A DNA stretch of 14,699 nt, taken from CAZIVP01 sp964542915 (GTDB lineage: Bacteria; Calditrichota; Calditrichia; Calditrichales; Calditrichaceae). The notes below the pieces were generated by a model. The model made no database searches and was not told where the DNA came from. It saw only the letters and a program-made list of their open reading frames with translations. A program made the translations under genes and the position numbers. How positions within the stretch are numbered: position 1 is the first letter of the stretch; every line of letters starts with the position of its first letter. This document shows, one piece after another, positions 7,737 to 14,690 of this stretch. The stretch lies in contig CAZIVP010000034.1 of the NCBI GenBank assembly GCA_964542915.1, positions 1-14,699 of the forward strand, in the 5' to 3' direction.

Positions 7737-9329
7737 TTAAATCAGATCTAATTCCAATTCTTTAATTAAACGGTCGACCAATCCATCTTCTTTTCGCAAT
7801 TTTTCCAGACGCGCCCGTTGGTCGTTGCTCGCTTTCCTGTGATTTGCAGTCTCACCTCCGCTCTGCTCATACTGCACCTTTAGCTTGAAGTTTCCGCCTA
7901 TTTCAAGGTTAAGGATATGTTCGATCCACTTTATTTTCTTGTTAACGCGGTCGGGCAAGAATTGGTTGCTGCTTTTTAAGACTAAATGCAGCGTCGAGCC
8001 TTCCAGTTTTTGCAAGACCGCATTTTCCAGAAGGTGAGAGACGGAGTAATTTTTTTGCTGCACTTTTTGAACCACGGAGGGCCAGCACTGCTTTACTTCT
8101 TGTAATCCGGGCGCCGATGGCTCATGCGCGGCTTCGGATACCGCAACCGGTTCGGAATTTTGATACGATGTATTCAGCCCGTTGTCAGGGGCTTTTTTTT
8201 TTAAGACCTCTACCTTTTCCAGTAACGAGGTTAAGTCCACCGTGGCCGGCATTTTAGCCAGTTTAATGAGCCCCAGTTCAAATTTTAATTGCGGTTGGCG
8301 GCTGTAGCGAATTTGACCGGCTGTTTCGGCTATGATCTGTAAATAGGCCATCAGATCGTTTTCAGCAAATTTCGGAGCTAATTGACGATAACGTTCCAGA
8401 TAATTATCCGAACTATCGATTAAATCGGTGGATTGCATCGTGTTGGTTATTAAAAGGTTACGAAAATGCTCTTCCAGCCCCAGCAAAAATTCATTGAGAT
8501 CGTAACCGGATGTAAAGATTTCCCGGGCTTTGAGAACGAGGTCTTTTATATTCCCCTCTTTGACAGACTCGGTCAGCTCGAAATAGATATCCTGGTGAAT
8601 AACGCCGAGCGCCTGCGCCACCTCTTCAAACGTGACCGTTTCACCGCTGAATGAAATAATCTGATCGAGGATGCTCTGGGCATCGCGCATGGAACCGTCC
8701 GCCTTTTTGGCAATCTGCAGCATCGCTTCTTCTTCAATTTCGATGCCATCGGTCTGACAAATGTACCTGAGATGCTCCATGATGACATTGAGCGGGATGC
8801 GGCGAAAATCGAAACGTTGACAGCGGGACAGTATGGTCGGCGGAACGCGGTGGATTTCTGTGGTCGCAAAGATGAACAAAGCATGCGCCGGCGGTTCTTC
8901 AAGCGTTTTTAACAGGGCGTTAAACGCCTCCTTTGTCAGCATGTGGACTTCATCGATAATGTAAATACGGTAGCGGCCCAGCGATGGTGTGAATCGAATT
9001 TTTTCACGCAGATTACGTATTTCATCGATCCCGCGGTTGGAAGCGCCGTCGATTTCCAGCACATCCATGGAGTTTCCGTTGGTAATGGCTTTGCAGGAAG
9101 CGCATTCGTTACAGGGCGTTGCGGTGGGCCCTTTTTCGCAATTAACCGCTTTGGACAGGATACGCGCCGTGGTTGTTTTACCGACGCCGCGCGGACCGGT
9201 AAATATATAGGCATGGGCGATTCTTTGATTGCTGATGGCGTTGGAAAGCGTTCGGGAAACATGTTCTTGCCCGATAATTTCGTTGAACTGCTGCGGTCGC
9301 CAGCGGCGGGCGATAACCACGTAAGACAT
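7737..9329 (-). CDS. dnaX: DNA polymerase III subunit gamma/tau
   Basis: DnaX is the ATPase of the clamp loader that opens the beta clamp. The chosen start gives 530 residues and begins MSYVVIARRWRPQQF, the family N-terminus. An AGGAG sequence lies upstream. The in-frame ATG at 9380 is rejected because it lies inside the SRP RNA. The Walker A motif GPRGVGKTT is at 45-53 and the zinc Cys are 64, 73, 76 and 79. Walker B IIDEVHM is at 124-130, sensor 1 FATTE at 154-158, and the arginine-finger SRC at 168-170. Domain III runs to about 365. A Lys-Lys-Lys stretch (377-379) is encoded in a run of ten A, a likely slippage site that would also produce a 381-residue gamma form. The tail beyond it (380-530) would be tau-specific, although it lacks recognisable E. 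coli domain V features. Confidence 0.96.
   Translation of the reverse strand: MSYVVIARRWRPQQFNEIIGQEHVSRTLSNAISNQRIAHAYIFTGPRGVGKTTTARILSKAVNCEKGPTATPCNECASCKAITNGNSMDVLEIDGASNRGIDEIRNLREKIRFTPSLGRYRIYIIDEVHMLTKEAFNALLKTLEEPPAHALFIFATTEIHRVPPTILSRCQRFDFRRIPLNVIMEHLRYICQTDGIEIEEEAMLQIAKKADGSMRDAQSILDQIISFSGETVTFEEVAQALGVIHQDIYFELTESVKEGNIKDLVLKAREIFTSGYDLNEFLLGLEEHFRNLLITNTMQSTDLIDSSDNYLERYRQLAPKFAENDLMAYLQIIAETAGQIRYSRQPQLKFELGLIKLAKMPATVDLTSLLEKVEVLKKKAPDNGLNTSYQNSEPVAVSEAAHEPSAPGLQEVKQCWPSVVQKVQQKNYSVSHLLENAVLQKLEGSTLHLVLKSSNQFLPDRVNKKIKWIEHILNLEIGGNFKLKVQYEQSGGETANHRKASNDQRARLEKLRKEDGLVDRLIKELELDLI
8174..8210 (-). promoter_or_regulatory. Predicted dnaX slippage/-1 frameshift site (A10 run with stimulatory elements)
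   Basis: On the dnaX mRNA, GAGGU (8210-8206) resembles the Shine-Dalgarno core. Three bases later comes an uninterrupted A10 run (8202-8193), read in frame 0 as UUA AAA AAA AAA GCC. AGCCC (8193-8189) and GGGCU (8180-8176) then form a 5-bp hairpin with an 8-nt loop. One added A, or a -1 ribosomal shift, reads AGC CCC UGA and stops at 8187-8185. One lost A reads into UGA at 8176-8174. Both shifted frames therefore end a few codons on, giving a protein that keeps ATPase domains I-III but lacks the tau tail. E. coli does this by ribosomal frameshifting at A AAA AAG, and Thermus thermophilus by slippage at an A9 run. Confidence 0.75.
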
Positions 9330-9358
9330 AATACTATCGGCTCCTGTTAAACTAAAAA

Positions 9359-9453
<95 letters not shown>

Positions 9454-9616
9454 TCAAACTTGGTTCTATGCGAACGAAACGCGTAATAGATGGAAATTGT
9501 TCATCTGCAAAGATCTTCTCGCTTTCAGAAGCAAAAATGTAATAAATGGAAATTATGGAGTCAATTCAAATTACGATTTACCTGACAACCGCTAGACAAA
9601 ATATAATGACCGCGAG

Positions 9617-9639
9617 GAGACGGCCCGCCGGGCCGTCTC
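9617..9639. repeat. Perfect 10-bp GC-rich inverted repeat
   Basis: GAGACGGCCC and its exact complement GGGCCGTCTC flank a GCC loop. No T-run follows on either strand, so it is not a canonical Rho-independent terminator. It may be a repetitive extragenic palindrome, part of a leader RNA, or a protein-binding dyad. It lies 28 bases from the 30-nt palindrome at 9667-9696. Confidence 0.6.
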
Positions 9640-9666
9640 AAACAATCATTAATCCGCCGTCAACCG

Positions 9667-9696
9667 GGTAGGGGCATTGCATGCAACGTCTCTACC
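9667..9696. repeat. 30-nt REP-like palindrome
   Basis: The left arm GGTAGGGGCATTGCA and the right arm TGCAACGTCTCTACC pair over 15 positions. The only three mismatches are G-T, which remain paired as G-U in RNA. Similar palindromes with a central TGCATGCA flanked by GTAGRGRCRT are, from memory, abundant in cyanobacteria and scattered through other phyla as dispersed REP/MITE-like sequences. Copy number in this genome cannot be judged from one window. Confidence 0.6.
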
Positions 9697-9916
9697 AAAA
9701 GTGGTTACGACGCCGACCGTTGTTAATTCAAATAACCGGCCGGACGAATCTGTTATATGCTGCCTGAAAACACGATTCAATACTCCGACGGCGTTTCAAT
9801 TCAAAGGCAATAGAAACGCTCCACGAAACGTCTCTTCAAAAAACCGGGATGGTTTGTTTTGCATTGGCATCTTCAATTATATTGTATGAAATCATAATCG
9901 TATAGAGGGGCATTCG

Positions 9917-11506
9917 ATGAAAACAACCAGAAGAACCTTTATAAAAGCAATGGGAATGAGCATCCCCGTATTAACCGCCCCGGGATTTGTTTCTTTCTGC
10001 AGCAGGCAGACCGAACAGCCCAATATCATTTTTATTATGAGCGATGACCACGCCGATAACGCCATGAGCTGTTACGGCAAAAGTCTCATCCAAACACCTA
10101 ATATCGATCGAATCGCAGACGAAGGCGTTCGATTTCGCAACAGCTTTGTAACCAATTCCATTTGTGCGCCAAGCCGCGCCGTACTTCTAACGGGCAAATA
10201 CAGTCATAAAAACGGGCTGCGCGACAATCGCGATACTTTCGACGGAAGCCAGCCGACGTTTCCGAAAATGCTGCAACAGGCCGGCTACAATACCGCTTTG
10301 GTGGGTAAATGGCACTTGAAAAGCGAACCCACCGGTTTTGATGACTGGCGCATTCTGCGGGGGCAGGGACAATACTACAATCCGGTGTTCAATGAAAACG
10401 GGCGCGAGAACACATATACCGGTTATACGACGGATATCATAACCGATTTGGCGCTCGAAACTTTGGAATCTCTGAAGGGTCCGCAACCCTTCTGTATGCT
10501 GGTGCATCATAAAGCCCCGCACCGTAACTGGATGCCGAACACCAAACATCTCGACGTATTTGAAGATATTGACATCCCTCTTCCCGAAACCTTTTACGAC
10601 GATTATGAGGGCCGGCCGGCCGCGGCTGCCGCCGATATGCGGATCGGGGATATGTACCTGTCGCACGATCTTAAGATAAAAGAAGAATACCTGCAACGGG
10701 AAACCGGCAGCGGAGGTAAAGCCGCATTCGCCGAACAGGCCGTCGAAGCGTGGCAAAATATGTACGATCGCCTCACCGATGAACAAAAGAAAGCCTGGGA
10801 CGCCCATTACGATCGCATCAACAAAGAGTTCAAAGAGAAGAAACGAAACGGCGATGATCTGCTGAGATGGCAATATCAGCGCTATATTAAAGATTATCTG
10901 CGGTGCGTTTTATCGATTGATGAAAACATTGGGCGGTTACTGGACGCGCTCGATGTTGCCGGTCTGAGCGAAAACACCCTGGTGATTTATACGTCGGATC
11001 AGGGCTTCTATCTTGGTGAGCACGGTTGGTACGACAAACGCTTTATGTACGAAGAATCCCTCAGCATGCCGCTGGTGATGCGTTATCCGCAGGAAATCGA
11101 ATCCGGGCAAACGATCGATCATCTGGTAATGAATCTGGACTTTGCGCCCACCATGCTGGATTATGCCGGGGTTCCCGTCCCGAAGGATATGCAGGGCCGA
11201 TCCCTGAAAACGCTCATTCGCAATCCCGACAAGACGGATTGGCGTAAAGTCATCTACTACCATTATTACGAATATCCCCACGGCTGGCATAACGTAAAAC
11301 GTCATTACGGCATTCGTACAGAGCGTTATAAACTCATTCACTTTTATCACGATATCGATCATTGGGAATTATTCGATCTGAAAACCGATCCCAATGAATT
11401 AGATAATCGCTATGATGATCCCGAGTACGCCGAAATCGTGCAACAACTGAAGAAAAAAATAAAGGAATTGCAGGAATATTACGGCGATACCGATTTTGAA
11501 CAATAA
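9917..11506 (+). CDS. Tat-exported Cys-type sulfatase (family S1)
   Basis: This is an arylsulfatase-superfamily enzyme that hydrolyses sulfate esters, probably from sulfated glycans. The 529 residues begin with a twin-arginine signal (TTRRTFIK, 3-10) followed by a hydrophobic stretch, so it should cross the membrane folded. Metal-ligand Asp43 and Asp44 (MSDDH) and the formylglycine signature C83-A-P-S-R87 (TNSICAPSR...LTGKYSH) are intact. So are VGKWH at 129-133 and the second metal pair in TSDQGF (Asp361, Gln362). The tail (RHYGIRTERYKLIHFY...WELFDL...DPNE) is typical of the GlcNAc-6-sulfatase/heparan-type branch, but the substrate is not provable. Cys83 needs conversion to formylglycine by FGE or anSME, and neither gene is in the window. 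A strong GAGGGG site precedes the ATG. It appears monocistronic. Confidence 0.93.
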   Translation: MKTTRRTFIKAMGMSIPVLTAPGFVSFCSRQTEQPNIIFIMSDDHADNAMSCYGKSLIQTPNIDRIADEGVRFRNSFVTNSICAPSRAVLLTGKYSHKNGLRDNRDTFDGSQPTFPKMLQQAGYNTALVGKWHLKSEPTGFDDWRILRGQGQYYNPVFNENGRENTYTGYTTDIITDLALETLESLKGPQPFCMLVHHKAPHRNWMPNTKHLDVFEDIDIPLPETFYDDYEGRPAAAAADMRIGDMYLSHDLKIKEEYLQRETGSGGKAAFAEQAVEAWQNMYDRLTDEQKKAWDAHYDRINKEFKEKKRNGDDLLRWQYQRYIKDYLRCVLSIDENIGRLLDALDVAGLSENTLVIYTSDQGFYLGEHGWYDKRFMYEESLSMPLVMRYPQEIESGQTIDHLVMNLDFAPTMLDYAGVPVPKDMQGRSLKTLIRNPDKTDWRKVIYYHYYEYPHGWHNVKRHYGIRTERYKLIHFYHDIDHWELFDLKTDPNELDNRYDDPEYAEIVQQLKKKIKELQEYYGDTDFEQ

Positions 11507-11519
11507 AAGCCCATTCAAT

Positions 11520-11551
11520 AAAAAAAAGCCGGAGATTCGATCCTCCGGCTT
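11520..11551 (-). terminator. Rho-independent terminator of the ferredoxin gene
   Basis: On the minus strand AAGCCGGAG pairs with CTCCGGCTT over 9 bp around an 8-nt loop and is followed by an uninterrupted T-run (the A stretch at 11520-11527 on the plus strand). It lies about 55 bases beyond the ferredoxin stop. On the plus strand the same stem follows the sulfatase gene but lacks a T-run, so it is less likely to stop that transcript efficiently. Confidence 0.85.
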
Positions 11552-11603
11552 ACGATCTATGTAATACAAACTGCTAAAGCGATTCCACAGCTCCCAAATG
11601 GGA

Positions 11604-11912
11604 TCAGAGATCTTCTTCCGGCGGTTCCATACCAAAACGACGATAATTAACGCCGATATAATCTTTCTGATCCTCGGGGACTTCTTCATCGGGATAAATG
11701 GCTTCAACGGGGCATTCCGGTTCACAGGCGCCGCAATCGATGCATTCTTCGGGATGTATGTACAGCATCTCATTGGCCTCGCGCATCTTCTCTTTACCCT
11801 CTTCGGTTTCGAAGGAGTGGTTCTCAGCCGGATAGATACAATCCACGGGGCAGACTTCCACACAGCTTGTATCGCAAACAGAGCGGCAGGGGTCGGTGAT
11901 AATATAAGTCAT
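11604..11912 (-). CDS. Two-cluster 4Fe-4S/7Fe-type ferredoxin
   Basis: This 102-residue acidic electron carrier resembles FdxA-type ferredoxins (MTYIITDPC opening). The second half binds a [4Fe-4S] cluster through CIDCGACEPECP (Cys57, 60, 63, 67). The first site reads C9-RSV-C13-DTS-C17-VEV-C21-P. In classical FdxA the second Cys is at position 12 (CxxC), here it is shifted to 13 (CxxxC). The first cluster may therefore be a [3Fe-4S] or an unusual [4Fe-4S] centre. The spacing is, to my recollection, common in FCB-group relatives. A cytoplasmic location is expected and no redox partner is adjacent. A full AGGAGG site lies 8 bases before the ATG, with a promoter and terminator on either side, so it is a single-gene unit. 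Confidence 0.92.
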   Translation of the reverse strand: MTYIITDPCRSVCDTSCVEVCPVDCIYPAENHSFETEEGKEKMREANEMLYIHPEECIDCGACEPECPVEAIYPDEEVPEDQKDYIGVNYRRFGMEPPEEDL

Positions 11913-11961
11913 TATTTATCCTCCTGTTGAAAAACAGATATGTTATTGTGTCATCAATCCA

Positions 11962-11990
11962 TTTATAAGGAACGCATGACGGTAACGCAA
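11962..11990 (-). promoter_or_regulatory. Candidate sigma-70-type promoter of the ferredoxin gene
   Basis: On the minus strand TTGCGT (11990-11985) and TATAAA (11967-11962) are separated by exactly 17 bases. Transcription would start near 11955, giving a leader of about 43 bases that contains the AGGAGG site. The -10 matches consensus at five of six positions and the -35 at three. Confidence 0.45.
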
Positions 11991-12631
11991 ATAAAATACG
12001 GTTCCTTTGCGTCGCCTCAACTTTTTCGTTAATCAGGCGCGATTCAACTCTGTTTTTTATATTTATATTCCGCTGTTAACAATAAGGCATGTTCATATTA
12101 TCGCTCTTCCTTTATATCCCTTTCCCCGGTATGCACAACAGGATGTAAAATGTACTACTCTGGATTCTCCCTTCAGGGACAAAATATTTGTAGCAAAGCC
12201 CCACTCCTTAAAACAATGGCCGTCCCGTAAGGGACGCGACAGTGAGCATGTTGCCCCATTCTGATATGGCGTCCCGATTGGACGCTATCGAATTCGGCCA
12301 TGCATTACCTTCATTCTGCAAATATTTCGTTCCACGGAACGGATAAAAGTGGGCCCGCCCTGACATGGATAAATCACAAAGTGCGAATTGCAATTAACAA
12401 ATCCCGATACCCGGGACAGGTAAAAGTCAATGATCCGAACTAAACTCCCAAACCGTTTTGGTCATGTATGATTTTCTGTCCCCAAAGCAAAAATTTCATG
12501 ACCGATGTAATAAAAGATCGTATTACGGATACAATTTAAATTTAAAACCACCGATGATGAACGATCCCGTAGTTGATTATCATTCGATTTATGTACAAAT
12601 TACAGCAATCCTAATACGGAATGACGCCGAT
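11991..12631. other. Long non-coding region upstream of the outer-membrane protein gene
   Basis: Between the ferredoxin promoter and the chosen start of the outer-membrane protein no gene is credible. An 85-codon frame at 12007-12264 runs through hairpins of the repeat and has no ribosome-binding site. The central part (12168-12341) is the hairpin array described separately, with further small foldbacks at 12351-12360 (GGGCCCGCCC) and 12402-12416 (TCCCG-ATACC-CGGGA). The promoter of the outer-membrane protein should lie in the last 200 bases. TACAAT at 12530-12535 is a possible -10, without a convincing -35. Confidence 0.5.
12168..12341. repeat. Hairpin-array repeat element with inverted AAATATTTG arms
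   Basis: Four compact hairpins occur in 174 bases. HP1 TCCCT-TC-AGGGA is at 12168-12179. HP2 CGTCCC-GTAA-GGGACG at 12221-12236 has a GNRA-type loop. HP3 GCGTCC-CGATT-GGACGC at 12269-12285 can extend to 8 bp. HP4 CGTTCC-AC-GGAACG is at 12328-12341. The outer parts are inverted copies: GGGACAAAATATTTGTAGCA (12176-12195) matches the complement of 12314-12333 at 16 of 20 positions. The hairpin stems share the GTCCC/GGGAC sequence. Such GTCCC-hairpin plus AAATATTTGTAG sequences recur, as I recall, between genes in several FCB genomes. The element is probably a dispersed repeat, possibly transcribed, and its function is unknown. Confidence 0.6.
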
Positions 12632-14554
12632 ATGATGAACAAAAAAACGTGGCCACTTGCACTTCTTGCATTTATTTTGATCGGAACCGGCAGTCTCAAA
12701 GCCCAGGCATTGCAGGGATTCATTGCCGACAGCCTCCGCTCTGATGATTCACTCGCGGTTGATACACTGTACACGGCGCCGGACTCGCCCGATACACCCA
12801 AAAAAGCAGAACAGCCCGTTGTTGAAAACGATCCCTTTTTTATAACGGCGCGGGGCCGGTTACAAAAAGATTCCATCGCCAGCGATCAAACCGTCTACCG
12901 CTTTAAAAATCTTATCCACCAAAATTATACGGGTTTTGCAGACGTGTTTCGCCGCAACCCCGCGATCCAGGTTTTCGATTTCATGGATATGGGCCAACCG
13001 CGCTATGTGGCTTCTTTTAATCTGCTGCCGCACCAAAGCGGTCTGATCATGGACGGCATTTTATTGAACGATCCCGTAACCGGTATGTTTAACACCCGTA
13101 ATATTCCGCTGGATATGATCAGCGCCATTGAGGACGGCAGCGCCGCATTTGCTATGAATGCCCGGGCCGTTCTGAACGACGCCGTCCATTTACATTCCAG
13201 AAATCTGCAACCCGTGGAGCCCTATACGCGCATCATGTATCGCGAGGGCGATTTCGGCTACACCGACCTGGATATCTCCTTCGCCCGAAAATTCAGCGAC
13301 CGTTTGACCGTTGAATTGGGCGGCATCAATAAATACTACAATCTCAGCCGCTACCACGGTTTCAACTATCGCAGCGGCGTTCGCTATGCGCTGACGCCCA
13401 ATCTGTACACCCGCGGACGCCTGCACATGAACCGGGAACAGGTTTGGCTGCGCAACCAATCGCACTTTCCGTTGCATAAATACCGGGAAGACCGCGACGC
13501 TTTTTATAACGACTGGATTTATCTTACCGCAGACGATACCAGCGCATATTGGCACGGCCAGCTGGCCCTGACCCGGGATCGCAAAACGTTCCGATCCGAC
13601 GTCGATTCGTTCCGGGTGGATCAATACCACCAGAATTATCAAGCCGGACTTATGCGTCGGATGCATTTCAATGATACTTCCCTGCTGCTGGCATTGAATC
13701 TTTACCAGTACCGCTTTTGGGGGACGCCGTATCGCAACCTTCGGATAGACAGCGGAGCGCGATCGCGGATACAATGGCAATTACCGCTCGCCCGGAATCT
13801 GAGTTTACAACCGTCGCTGAATATGCATTACCGCTACGGAGAAGATCCGCTCTGGTCCGGCGCTATGTTGCTCGATTGGCGGCAATCATTTTTAAAGACG
13901 GCGATGAGCGCCCGCTTCGACCAACGCTATCCGCTGCCCGCGGAGACTATTTTCCACTATCAGGAAATTGCGGGTAATGAGGATATTCGCGATGAATCGA
14001 TGTGGCAGATGCAAGCCCGCGCGACGTTAAACATTGAACAATCATTTGGCGTCTCCGGCCGCTTAATCTACGGATCCCTGCACAACGAAATTCGATTCCG
14101 CGACAATCGCTTCGTTAACGGCGCCGATCGCGACTGGCTTCTGGCTATCGGCGATGTTCATTATGAGATTTCTAAATTCCGCTTTTCCGCCGGGGGGCAC
14201 ATCAGCGCCGCTCAAACACGGCTTTCGCCGCGGCGATCCTCCTGGCTGCGATTGCAATATCACGACCGCTGGCTGGACGGCGCCATCATCATCGACGCCG
14301 TCGGAAATTTCCGCTGGATCGGAGGCCACCACCGTCTTTATTACCAGCCCATGCTGGAACGTTTTTATTACGACGCCGGTATTTCCGAAGGCGGATACTA
14401 TACGTTCAGCTATAAACTGGCGGCTACCGTTAAACAAGCGGAATTGTTCATGGAGATGGACAACCCCTTTTCCTATGATTATCAGTATATCTACGGCTAC
14501 CCCGAATACTACCGCCGGGTGCGCCTTGGCGTAAATTGGGTACTGTGGGATTAA
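12632..14554 (+). CDS. Outer-membrane protein with TonB-receptor-like plug and beta-barrel
   Basis: The chosen start gives 640 residues beginning MMNKKTWPLALLAFILIGTG...AQA, a clear signal peptide cleaved near residues 24-26. The open frame extends upstream to 12458, but that would place the signal sequence 58 residues inside. After an acidic Asp/Ser/Pro linker, residues about 90-185 resemble a TonB-dependent receptor plug: FADVFRRNPAIQVFDF, then GLIMDGILLNDPVTGMFNTRNIPLDMISAIEDGSAAF. The rest (about 190-640) is rich in alternating aromatic/polar strands (YREGDFGYTDLDISFARKF and similar) and ends in VRLGVNWVLWD, consistent with a beta-barrel. No carboxypeptidase-like domain or clear TonB box is seen, and the barrel is short for a TonB receptor, so a porin-like or specialised transporter is possible. 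The ligand is unknown. A weak GGA lies 12 bases before the ATG. Confidence 0.75.
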   Translation: MMNKKTWPLALLAFILIGTGSLKAQALQGFIADSLRSDDSLAVDTLYTAPDSPDTPKKAEQPVVENDPFFITARGRLQKDSIASDQTVYRFKNLIHQNYTGFADVFRRNPAIQVFDFMDMGQPRYVASFNLLPHQSGLIMDGILLNDPVTGMFNTRNIPLDMISAIEDGSAAFAMNARAVLNDAVHLHSRNLQPVEPYTRIMYREGDFGYTDLDISFARKFSDRLTVELGGINKYYNLSRYHGFNYRSGVRYALTPNLYTRGRLHMNREQVWLRNQSHFPLHKYREDRDAFYNDWIYLTADDTSAYWHGQLALTRDRKTFRSDVDSFRVDQYHQNYQAGLMRRMHFNDTSLLLALNLYQYRFWGTPYRNLRIDSGARSRIQWQLPLARNLSLQPSLNMHYRYGEDPLWSGAMLLDWRQSFLKTAMSARFDQRYPLPAETIFHYQEIAGNEDIRDESMWQMQARATLNIEQSFGVSGRLIYGSLHNEIRFRDNRFVNGADRDWLLAIGDVHYEISKFRFSAGGHISAAQTRLSPRRSSWLRLQYHDRWLDGAIIIDAVGNFRWIGGHHRLYYQPMLERFYYDAGISEGGYYTFSYKLAATVKQAELFMEMDNPFSYDYQYIYGYPEYYRRVRLGVNWVLWD

Positions 14555-14643
14555 GACAACGCCGCCGTTTTATTTGGCCGGCGCGCTATGCAATCCCCTA
14601 TGTTGCTTTTTTGCAACACACCCCGAAACCCAACCACCGAACA

Positions 14644-14690
14644 TGGGATTTTTTCCCTTCCTCAAAAAAGGCAAAATGGGAATTATTCCC
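14644..14690. promoter_or_regulatory. Tandem TGGGA-N4-TTCCC dyads (candidate operators)
   Basis: TGGGATTTTTTCCC (14644-14657) and TGGGAATTATTCCC (14677-14690) are near-identical dyads matching at 12 of 14 positions. Their starts are 33 bases apart, about three helical turns, so both would face the same side of DNA. The second extends to a perfect ATGGGAAT-T-ATTCCCAT. They lie past the outer-membrane protein gene and probably belong to a gene beyond the window. A small TGTTGC-T6-GCAACA hairpin lies at 14601-14618. No regulator family is assigned. Confidence 0.4.

Larger units (their letters stand above)
9454..9916. other. Intergenic region with foldback repeats, upstream of SRP RNA and sulfatase
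   Basis: This spacer holds the SRP RNA promoter (minus strand) and the sulfatase leader (plus strand). No protein-coding gene is credible. A direct repeat GTAATAGATGGAAATTGT (9483-9500) and GTAATAAATGGAAATTAT (9539-9556) lies upstream of the SRP RNA and could be regulatory. A perfect TATAAT on the plus strand at 9602-9607 stands just before a strong GC hairpin, but no good -35 is spaced to it. Two foldback elements are listed separately. The sulfatase ribosome-binding site GAGGGG is at 9906-9911. Confidence 0.45.

Noticed and set aside
9677..9889. 70-codon plus-strand open frame before the sulfatase
   Set aside because: It starts with TTG inside the palindrome, has no recognisable features, and lies in non-coding leader sequence.
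10187..10873. 228-codon open frame antisense to the sulfatase
   Set aside because: The sulfatase frame carries all catalytic motifs; the reverse frame shows no domain and is a codon-bias shadow.
12007..12264. 85-codon plus-strand open frame
   Set aside because: It lacks a ribosome-binding site and any domain, and its end runs through the hairpins of the repeat element.
12458..12631. N-terminal extension of the outer-membrane protein by 58 residues
   Set aside because: The extension is not signal-like and would bury a good signal peptide that begins at Met59.
13190..13780. 196-codon open frame antisense to the outer-membrane protein
   Set aside because: No ribosome-binding site or domain, and it is fully inside a well-supported gene.
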